Assembly: GCF_030814715.1 (NCBI RefSeq) | Contig: NZ_JAUSVO010000004.1 | Location: 62,001-126,000 of the forward strand | Direction: 5' to 3' | DNA from: Kaistia dalseonensis | GTDB lineage: Bacteria > Pseudomonadota > Alphaproteobacteria > Rhizobiales > Kaistiaceae | DNA: 64,000 nucleotides | Shown here: piece after piece, positions 57,614-64,000 of the stretch | Layout: each line of letters opens with the position of its first letter | Numbering within the stretch: the stretch's first letter is position 1 | Notes under the pieces: model-generated | Databases searched by the model: none | What the model was told of the DNA's origin: nothing | The model's input: the letters and a program-made list of their open reading frames with translations, nothing else | Program-made: the position numbers and the translations under genes

Positions 57614-58510
57614 TCAGCGATCGATCTTGAAGATATTCTCCGGCAGGCCGGGCACGTCGACGCGGTAACTGAACAGCCCGCCTGCGAGCCGCTCGAGCGG
57701 TCCATCGCCTCCGCGCGCCGTGGTGATATAGAGCGTCTTCAGGTCCGCGCCGCCAAATGTGCAATTGGTGATGTTGCCGACCGGCATGTCGATCACGCGA
57801 TCGGTATGGCCTTCCGGCGAAATGCGGACGATGCAGCCGCCGCCATAGCGCGCATTCCAGACATAGCCGGCGCTGTCGATCTGGGAGCCATCCGGCGAGC
57901 CGCGTTCGAAATCGGCGAAGAAGGGCTTCTCATGCGCGATCGCGCCGGTCGCCACGTCATAGTCGAATGACCAGATCTCGTTCTTGAGCGTGTCGGCCGT
58001 GTAGAACCGCTTGCGGACGAGGTCCCAGCACATGGTGTTGGAGATGCCGATCTGCGATTTGAGCGTTTCGACCTTGCCGTCGCGGGTGACGCGGTAGAGG
58101 CCGCCGAGGGGTGGGCCGTCGATTTCGACGCCATCGCCATTCGGTGCGACATTATTGAACATCGAGCCTATGATCAGAGCGCCGAACGGGTCCGGACGGC
58201 CGTCATTGAGGCGCGCCGCGGGCACGTTCTTCTCGGGATGGGCAAAATCCGCGCGGGCATCATTGGCCGGCTGCCAGAGAATGACCTTGGATCCGAGCGC
58301 CACGATCAGCGTGCCGGGACGGTCGGTCAGACCGATCGTCGTGACCGGTTCGTTGAAGAACCAATGGCGCGTCGTCTTTGTTTCGGGATCGAAACGATGG
58401 ATCAGGAAGCGGTTGATGTCGCACCAGTAGACGGCCCGCTCGGCCGCATGCCAGACCACGCCCTCACCACAGGTGTCGCCGGCCGGCACAACGCAGACGG
58501 GATCCGTCAT
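57614..58510 (-). CDS. SMP-30/gluconolactonase family protein
   Basis: Six-bladed beta-propeller lactonase of 298 residues, cytoplasmic. Motifs: GEGVVWHAAERAVYWCDI with the metal-binding Glu, NDGRPDPFGALIIG, GISNTMCWDL and RGSPDGSQIDSAGYVWNARYGG, where the Asp is the catalytic metal ligand. Family members hydrolyse sugar lactones such as gluconolactone or arabinolactone. It is divergent from zwf and could hydrolyse a sugar lactone of the same central pathway, though 6-phosphogluconolactonase itself (pgl) is not seen. AGGAGG precedes the ATG. Confidence 0.9.
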   Translation of the reverse strand: MTDPVCVVPAGDTCGEGVVWHAAERAVYWCDINRFLIHRFDPETKTTRHWFFNEPVTTIGLTDRPGTLIVALGSKVILWQPANDARADFAHPEKNVPAARLNDGRPDPFGALIIGSMFNNVAPNGDGVEIDGPPLGGLYRVTRDGKVETLKSQIGISNTMCWDLVRKRFYTADTLKNEIWSFDYDVATGAIAHEKPFFADFERGSPDGSQIDSAGYVWNARYGGGCIVRISPEGHTDRVIDMPVGNITNCTFGGADLKTLYITTARGGDGPLERLAGGLFSYRVDVPGLPENIFKIDR

Positions 58511-58733
58511 TCTCTTTCCTCCTTTGGCCTATATTGTGCTTCGCAATTCATCGGGCCGTTGCCGGCGATGGAAGCGAGGCGGAGCATACGTGAATCGCAC
58601 GACTCCGATTTTATTTCGGTGCTCTAATTTTTTCCCTCAACATATGAAGCGGAATTGATTACGAGACATGGTGCGGAGGCTGGCGGCCCGAGGGCTGGCG
58701 GTTTCGTGCCGGGTGAGCGGGAAAGAGGAATTC
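58511..58733. other. Divergent promoter region between SMP-30 gene and zwf
   Basis: 223 bp without a gene. It is AT-richer around 58600-58650 (TTTATTTCGGTGCTCTAATT), which probably contains one or both promoters. No clear operator was recognised. Confidence 0.45.
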
Positions 58734-60215
58734 ATGACCAGTCGTATCATAGCCGTCGACCCTTTCGACCTCGTGGTTTTCGGAGCAACCGGCGACCTGG
58801 CTTATCGCAAGCTGATTCCGGCGCTCTTCCATCGCCATCGCGATGGCCAGATTCCAGACGTTTCCCGCATCATCGGCTGCTCGCGCCGGCCCATGACGGA
58901 CGAGGCCTATCGCAAGGCGACCGAGGACGCGCTGAAGAAGTTCGTGCCGGCCGATGAGCGCGAGCCCGAGCTGGTCGCCTCCTTCCTCGAGCGGATCTTC
59001 TATGTCGCCGTCGACGCGACGGCGGAGAAGTCGGGCTGGCCCGATCTCGTCAAGGTGCTCAAGGAAGGCAAGGATCGTGTCCGCGCCTTTTATCTCGCCG
59101 TGTCGCCGGACCTGTTCGGCGTCATCTGCGAAGGCATCGGCGCCCATGGGCTGATCACGCCGCAGACCCGCGTCATCATCGAGAAGCCGATCGGCAAGAG
59201 CCTCGAATCGGCCATGGCGCTCAGCGACACCGTCGGCAAGGTGTTCAAGGAAAGCCAGATCTACCGTATCGACCACTATCTCGGTAAGGAGACGGTGCAG
59301 AACCTCATGGCGCTTCGCTTCGCGAATGCGCTGTTCGAGCCGCTCTGGAACGCCGCCCATATCGACCATGTCCAGATCACGGTCGCCGAGAGCGTCGGCG
59401 TCGAGAGCCGGGCCGGCTATTACGACACGGCCGGCGCGCTGCGCGACATGGTGCAGAACCATATCCTCCAGCTCCTCTGCCTCGTTGCGATGGAACCGCC
59501 GAGCCAGTTCGAGGCGGATGCAATGCGCGACGAGAAGCTCAAGGTGCTGCGCTCGCTGAAGCCGATCGTGGACGGCATGGCCGAGCAGGTTACGGTGCGC
59601 GGTCAGTATCGCGCCGGCGCCTCGGCCGGCGGACCCGTGCCGGGCTATCTCGAGGAACTCGGCCGCAACGATTCGCACACCGAGACGTTTGTCTCGATCA
59701 AGGCCGAGATCGAGAACTGGCGCTGGGCGGGCGTGCCGTTCTACATCCGTACGGGCAAGCGCCTGCCTTCGCGCATTTCCGAGATCGTGGTCTCGTTCAA
59801 GTCGATCCCGCATTCGATCTTCGGCGCTTCGGCCGGCTCGCTGGCATCGAACCAGCTCGTCATGCGCCTGCAGCCCGACGAGGGCGTGCGCCTCTGGCTG
59901 ATGATCAAGGATCCCGGTCCGGGCGGCATGCGCCTTCGCCATGTGCCGCTCGACATGAGCTTCGCGCAGACCTTCAAGACGCGCAGCCCCGAGGCCTATG
60001 AGCGGCTGATCATGGATGTGATCCGCGGCAACGCCACGCTGTTCATGCGCCGCGACGAGGTCGAGGCCGCCTGGCGCTGGATCGACCCGATCCTCGACGC
60101 CTGGTCGACATCGCGCGAGGCACCGAAGTCCTATACGGCCGGCACATGGGGGCCGTCCGCCGCCATCGCGCTGATCGAGCGGGACGGCCGGACCTGGCAT
60201 GAGGAAATGATCTGA
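58734..60215 (+). CDS. zwf: Glucose-6-phosphate 1-dehydrogenase
   Basis: Cytoplasmic enzyme of 493 residues converting glucose-6-phosphate to 6-phosphogluconolactone with NADP or NAD. Motifs: VVFGATGDLAYRKLIPALF (dinucleotide fold), EKPIGKSLESA, RIDHYLGKETVQN (active-site His/Lys) and IRTGKRLP. The ATG at 58734 has AAAGAGGA ahead; the longer frame to 58668 is not family-like. It starts a zwf-edd operon. Confidence 0.96.
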   Translation: MTSRIIAVDPFDLVVFGATGDLAYRKLIPALFHRHRDGQIPDVSRIIGCSRRPMTDEAYRKATEDALKKFVPADEREPELVASFLERIFYVAVDATAEKSGWPDLVKVLKEGKDRVRAFYLAVSPDLFGVICEGIGAHGLITPQTRVIIEKPIGKSLESAMALSDTVGKVFKESQIYRIDHYLGKETVQNLMALRFANALFEPLWNAAHIDHVQITVAESVGVESRAGYYDTAGALRDMVQNHILQLLCLVAMEPPSQFEADAMRDEKLKVLRSLKPIVDGMAEQVTVRGQYRAGASAGGPVPGYLEELGRNDSHTETFVSIKAEIENWRWAGVPFYIRTGKRLPSRISEIVVSFKSIPHSIFGASAGSLASNQLVMRLQPDEGVRLWLMIKDPGPGGMRLRHVPLDMSFAQTFKTRSPEAYERLIMDVIRGNATLFMRRDEVEAAWRWIDPILDAWSTSREAPKSYTAGTWGPSAAIALIERDGRTWHEEMI

Positions 60216-60250
60216 GCCGCGGCTCGCAAGCCTCTGCCGGTTCAATATCG

Positions 60251-60273
60251 CACCTCGCCCTTGGGGCGGGGTG
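60251..60273 (+). other. Intercistronic hairpin between zwf and edd
   Basis: CACCTCGCCC and GGGCGGGGTG form a 10-bp stem with one G-T wobble and a 3-nt loop, 36 nt after the zwf stop. It probably tunes expression between the genes rather than ending transcription. Confidence 0.5.
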
Positions 60274-60322
60274 ACGGCTGCTATTGTTGCATCTCCTCCG
60301 GGATGAACAGGAGACACCACAT

Positions 60323-62137
60323 ATGTCCATCCACCCGAAGATCGCCGAAGTCACGGATCGCATCCGCCTGCGCAGCGAGAAGACGCGAAGCCTCTATCTG
60401 CGTCGTCTCGAAGCGGCGAAGAAGGCCGGCCCGCGCCGCGCCGGTCTCGCCTGCGGCAATCTCGCCCATGGTTTCGCGGCCTGCGGCGTGGAGGACAAGG
60501 CCAATCTGAAGGGCGATGTCGTGCCCAATATCGGCATCATCACCGCCTATAACGACATGCTCTCGGCCCACCAGCCCTATGAGAGCTATCCCGAGCTGAT
60601 CCGCCAGGCCGCGCGCGAGGCGGGCGGCGTGGCGCAGGTCGCGGGCGGCGTCCCGGCCATGTGCGACGGCGTCACGCAAGGTCAGACCGGCATGGAGCTG
60701 TCGCTCTTCTCGCGCGACGCGATTGCGATGGCGGCCGCGATCGGCCTCTCGCACAACATGTTCGACGCCGCGCTGTTCCTCGGCATCTGCGACAAGATCG
60801 TGCCGGGCCTGATGATCGCGGCGCTCTCCTTCGGCCACCTGCCGACGATCTTCGTGCCGGCCGGCCCGATGACCTCGGGCATGCCGAACGACGAGAAGGC
60901 GCGTATTCGCCAGCTCTATGCCGAAGGCAAGGTCGGCCGCGCTGAACTGCTCGAGGCCGAAAGCGCCTCCTATCACGGCCCGGGCACCTGCACCTTCTAC
61001 GGCACGGCCAATACCAACCAGATGATGATGGAGATCATGGGCCTGCACCTGCCGGGCGCCTCCTTCGTCAATCCGAACACGCCACTGCGCGACGCGCTCA
61101 CCAAGGCGGCCACCAAGCGCGCGCTCGCGATCACGGCGCTCGGCAATGAGTTCACGCCGATCGGCGAGATCGTCGACGAGAAGGTGATCGTGAACGGCGT
61201 CGTCGGCCTCAATGCGACCGGCGGCTCGACCAACCACACCATGCATCTGGTAGCGATGGCGAAGGCCGCCGGCATCCAGCTCACCTGGGACGATTTCTCG
61301 GATCTTTCCGATGTGACGCCCCTGCTGACGCGCGTCTATCCAAACGGCGTCGCCGATGTGAACCATTTCCATGCCGCGGGCGGCATGAGCTTCCTGATCC
61401 GCGAATTGCTGCAGGCGGGCTATCTGCACGACGACGTCAAGACCGTCTGGGGCAATGGCCTCTCGGCCTATACGGTCGAGCCCAAGCTCGACGAAGCGGG
61501 CGCGATCGTCTGGAGCGAGGGCGCGACCACGAGCCTCGACGAGAAGGTGCTGGCGCCGGTCTCCAAGGCGTTCTCCGTCTCGGGCGGCCTCAAGGTGCTC
61601 TCGGGCAATATCGGTCGCGGCGTGATCAAGATCTCGGCCGTGAAGCCGGAGCGCCGGTTCATCGAAGCGCCCGCCAAGGTGTTCCACACGCAGGAAGACC
61701 TGCAGCACGCCTTCAAGGCGGGCGAGCTCAATGGCGATTTCGTTGCCGTGATCCGCTTCCAGGGTCCGAAGGCGAACGGCATGCCCGAATTGCACAAGCT
61801 GACGCCGACGCTCGGCGTTCTGCAGGATCGCGGCCACCGCGTCGCGCTCGTCACCGACGGCCGCATGTCCGGCGCCTCGGGCAAGGTGCCGGCGGCGATC
61901 CACGTGACGCCCGAGGCCGTGGATGGCGGCCCGATCGCCAAGATCCGCGACGGCGACTTGATCCGCCTCGATGCCGAGGCGGGAACGTTCGAGGTCCTGA
62001 TCGACGAAGCCGTCTTCGCGGCCCGGCCTGCGGTGACGCTCGATCTGTCGGAGAACGAATTCGGCCTCGGCCGCGAATTGTTCCACCTCTTCCGCGCCAA
62101 TGCGGAATCGGCCGAGCTGGGCGCCGGCGTGTTCTAA
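60323..62137 (+). CDS. edd: 6-phosphogluconate dehydratase
   Basis: Iron-sulfur dehydratase of 604 residues of the Entner-Doudoroff route making KDPG. The family cysteines appear in [18 protein letters not shown] and [10 protein letters not shown]; the third in [36 protein letters not shown] and [20 protein letters not shown] are near the expected sites. The ATG at 60323 has CAGGAG upstream and gives the usual length (E. coli 603). No eda follows in this window. Confidence 0.96.
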   Translation: MSIHPKIAEVTDRIRLRSEKTRSLYLRRLEAAKKAGPRRAGLACGNLAHGFAACGVEDKANLKGDVVPNIGIITAYNDMLSAHQPYESYPELIRQAAREAGGVAQVAGGVPAMCDGVTQGQTGMELSLFSRDAIAMAAAIGLSHNMFDAALFLGICDKIVPGLMIAALSFGHLPTIFVPAGPMTSGMPNDEKARIRQLYAEGKVGRAELLEAESASYHGPGTCTFYGTANTNQMMMEIMGLHLPGASFVNPNTPLRDALTKAATKRALAITALGNEFTPIGEIVDEKVIVNGVVGLNATGGSTNHTMHLVAMAKAAGIQLTWDDFSDLSDVTPLLTRVYPNGVADVNHFHAAGGMSFLIRELLQAGYLHDDVKTVWGNGLSAYTVEPKLDEAGAIVWSEGATTSLDEKVLAPVSKAFSVSGGLKVLSGNIGRGVIKISAVKPERRFIEAPAKVFHTQEDLQHAFKAGELNGDFVAVIRFQGPKANGMPELHKLTPTLGVLQDRGHRVALVTDGRMSGASGKVPAAIHVTPEAVDGGPIAKIRDGDLIRLDAEAGTFEVLIDEAVFAARPAVTLDLSENEFGLGRELFHLFRANAESAELGAGVF

Positions 62138-62155
62138 GGCGCCTGACGCCTGTCG

Positions 62156-62218
62156 GAATGGAAGCTCGCCTGAGCCTTCCATTCGCAGGCCGAGCAGGAT
62201 CATGCCCCCGCGGGGGCA
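62156..62218 (+). terminator. Two hairpins downstream of edd
   Basis: GAATGGAAG/CTTCCATTC with an inner GCTC/GAGC pair (62156-62184) starts 18 nt after the stop; a second palindrome TGCCCCCGCGGGGGCA is at 62203-62218 and is followed by CTTTCTC. Together they probably end zwf-edd transcription. The remaining 62219-62522 is lower in GC, without a gene, and likely holds the cysG promoter. Confidence 0.55.
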
Positions 62219-62522
62219 GGACTTTCTCGGCAGAACAGTATACCTAAATCACGATAGAATTAGTCGTGTATTAGCAAGGTCGTTTTGGCTCGTACGAGCA
62301 TCGGTCGCTACCGATTGTTCCGTGCAAATGCGGGGAATTTGGTCCGGGCGCCGGCACATGGGTTCCAAAGCGTCGTGCTGCGCCTTGCTGCGTCTCAAGG
62401 GAATGTTTTTTCGCCACCGCCGCAGATATTGGAACCTGCATCGTCGTGTTCCGGCGGCGCTTTCTCTAAATAGCTTGCAAGAATTCCAGTATTGCGCTCC
62501 AGCGCGCATGGGGAGGTCGTCG

Positions 62523-63977
62523 ATGGCAATAGCCCGTCGCAAGCTCGGCACGTTCCCGGCCTTCCACCGTGTGGAGGGACGCCGGGTCGTGGTCGTCGGC
62601 GGGGGCGAGGAAGCGGCGGCGAAACTCCGGCTTCTGGCCGAGACCAGCGCCGATCTCGTACTCTTTGCACCTGAACTCGAAGCCGATGCGTCCCGCGATG
62701 TCGGGGCGACCGGCGCGATCTGGCATGCGACATGGCCGACGGCGCAGGATATCGAGGGCGCGGCTCTCGTCTTTGCCGCGACCGGCGATCTCGATCGCGA
62801 CATCGTCGTCCGCGATCTCGCCAAGTCGGCCGGCGTGCCGGTCAATGTCGTCGACCGTCCCGATCTTTGTGATTTCTTCACGCCGGCCCTCGTCAATCGG
62901 GCGCCGCTCTGCGTCGCCATTTCCACGGAGGGTGCCGCGCCCGTGCTGGCGCGCCATGTGCGCGCGCGGATCGAGGCGCTGCTGCCGCCCGCTATCGGCG
63001 ATCTCGCAGGTCTCGCGGAGCGGCTGCGGGAGCGCGTCGGCGCCCGGATCAAGGGCGTCGAGGCGCGTCGCCGGTTCTGGGCACATTTCTTCACCGGACC
63101 GACGGCGGCCAAGCTTCTGTCCGGCCAGCTCGCCGAGGGCGAAGCCGAGGCCGGCGTTGCGATCGAGCGCTCGGCTGCGGGCGCTCTTGCTGGCCATGTC
63201 GGTCTCGCCGGGCATGTCAGCCTCGTCGGCGCCGGGCCCGGCGCGGAGGACCTGCTGACGCTGCGCGCGCAGCGCGTGCTGCAGGAGGCCGACGTCATCG
63301 TCTATGACAAGCTCGTTCCCGAGGCGATCGTCGCCATGGGAAGGCGGGATGCGTTGCGCATCTATGTCGGTAAGGCCAAGGGCGCGCATGCCGCCAGCCA
63401 GGACGAGATCAACGACATTCTGGTGCGTGAGGCCCGCGACGGCAGGCGGGTCGTGCGCCTGAAATCCGGCGACCCGCTCGTCTTCGGCCGCGCAGGCGAG
63501 GAGATGGCGGCGCTGCGGGCGGCGGGTATTCCGTTCGACATCGTCCCCGGCATCACGGCCGCGATCGCAGCGGCCGCGGAGAACGAGATTCCGCTGACGC
63601 TGCGCGGCGTGGCGTCGAGCCTGGTGATCGCCACCGGCCATGATCTCAAGGGCGATACCCTGCCGGACTGGGCGAACCTCGCTCTCTCCGGTGCCACGGT
63701 CGCCGTCTATATGGGGCGGACGGTTGCGGCCAAGGTCGCGGCCCGCTTGATCGAGAACGGGCTTGCCGTCTCGACGCCCGTCGCCGTGATCGAGAACGCC
63801 TCGCGCGACGATCGCAAAGCCTATGCCGGCCGTCTCGACGAACTGGCCGGCCTCGCCGACCGACCGGAGATCGACGGGCCGGTGATCATCATTGTCGGCC
63901 GCGTGGTGGCGGAAAGCGCGTTGGGCGTCGCTCCGATGCCGCTCGCAGCCATGACGTTTCAAGAACGGGCGGCCTGA
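62523..63977 (+). CDS. cysG: Siroheme synthase (trifunctional CysG)
   Basis: Enzyme of 484 residues converting uroporphyrinogen III to siroheme. The N-terminal domain (about 1-210) is the precorrin-2 dehydrogenase/ferrochelatase with VVVVGGGEEAAAKLRLLAE and FFTPALVNRAPLCVAISTEG. The C-terminal domain (about 225-470) is the SAM uroporphyrinogen methyltransferase (GHVSLVGAGPGAEDLLTLRA, RLKSGDPLVFGRAGEE, VPGITAAIAAAAENEIPLTL). GGGAGG at 62511-62516 is 6 nt before the ATG at 62523. Siroheme serves assimilatory sulfite and nitrite reductases, likely encoded next. Confidence 0.95.
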   Translation: MAIARRKLGTFPAFHRVEGRRVVVVGGGEEAAAKLRLLAETSADLVLFAPELEADASRDVGATGAIWHATWPTAQDIEGAALVFAATGDLDRDIVVRDLAKSAGVPVNVVDRPDLCDFFTPALVNRAPLCVAISTEGAAPVLARHVRARIEALLPPAIGDLAGLAERLRERVGARIKGVEARRRFWAHFFTGPTAAKLLSGQLAEGEAEAGVAIERSAAGALAGHVGLAGHVSLVGAGPGAEDLLTLRAQRVLQEADVIVYDKLVPEAIVAMGRRDALRIYVGKAKGAHAASQDEINDILVREARDGRRVVRLKSGDPLVFGRAGEEMAALRAAGIPFDIVPGITAAIAAAAENEIPLTLRGVASSLVIATGHDLKGDTLPDWANLALSGATVAVYMGRTVAAKVAARLIENGLAVSTPVAVIENASRDDRKAYAGRLDELAGLADRPEIDGPVIIIVGRVVAESALGVAPMPLAAMTFQERAA

Positions 63978-63986
63978 GGAAACGAC

Positions 63987-64000
63987 ATGACCGACAAGCT
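63987..64000 (+). CDS. Start of the gene following cysG (truncated by window end)
   Basis: An ATG at 63987 with GAGGAAACGAC ahead opens MTDKL before the window ends. In many alphaproteobacteria a small protein (DUF2849) and sulfite reductase genes follow cysG, but nothing can be identified from five codons. Confidence 0.4.

Overview
The window reads as chromosomal DNA of a GC-rich alphaproteobacterium, most likely in the Hyphomicrobiales (Rhizobiales). The basis is gene content: ThuEFGK-type sugar importer, urtABCDE, an alpha-2-macroglobulin/pbpC pair, zwf-edd sugar catabolism, and a nested-palindrome intergenic repeat of a kind common in that order. The genus cannot be fixed from the sequence alone. 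No rRNA, tRNA, phage, insertion sequence or CRISPR was seen.

Layout. 1-5438 (+): end of a dipeptide-type ABC importer (two ATPases) followed by hyuA-hyuB hydantoinase/oxoprolinase subunits. 5659-10524 (+): HlyD, a double-ATPase/permease fusion and an ABC-2 permease, the same order as E. coli yhiI-rbbA-yhhJ. 10609-11343 (+): lipoate-ligase-like protein. 11616-14332 (-): ECF sigma factor, membrane anti-sigma, Bax-inhibitor-1 protein, DUF2076 protein. 14519-25204 (-): eight-gene-scale nitrogen operon comprising substrate-binding protein, permease, ATPase, two DUF1989 proteins, a biotin carboxylase annotated by homology as urea carboxylase, and allophanate hydrolase. A clear guanidine-I (ykkC) riboswitch and a sigma-54 type promoter precede it, so the real substrate is very probably guanidine. 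25548-26078 (+): MgtC. 26050-34853 (-): alpha-2-macroglobulin, pbpC, DUF1345. 35031-35662 (-): toxin-antitoxin pair whose toxin is cut by an amber codon. 35702-39983 (-): LuxR response regulator and a hybrid kinase whose sensor is a whole NCS1 permease. 40302-46302 (+): urtABCDE. 46292-49836 (-): small protein, dgoA, dgoK, LprI-like protein, LacI regulator. 50236-56228 (+): ThuEFGK-like importer with an alpha-glucosidase. 56294-58510 (-): two small secreted proteins and an SMP-30 lactonase. 58734-62137 (+): zwf, edd. 62523-63977 (+): cysG, followed by the first codons of another gene.

How it fits together. Most of the window concerns scavenging of nitrogen (guanidine, urea, peptides, hydantoin-like compounds) and sugars (alpha-glucosides feeding glucose-6-phosphate into the Entner-Doudoroff route). 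The guanidine operon carboxylates guanidine, deiminates carboxyguanidine to allophanate and hydrolyses that to ammonia and CO2. The urea importer lies head-to-head with a transporter-like sensor kinase that may control it.

The most unusual structural feature is a family of GC-rich palindromic elements. One forms a 192-bp tandem array between the binding-protein and permease genes of the guanidine operon, one forms a 186-bp array between the alpha-2-macroglobulin gene and pbpC, and one sits in frame inside the carboxylase gene. Both array periods are multiples of three, and all copies translate in the same frame to related peptides.
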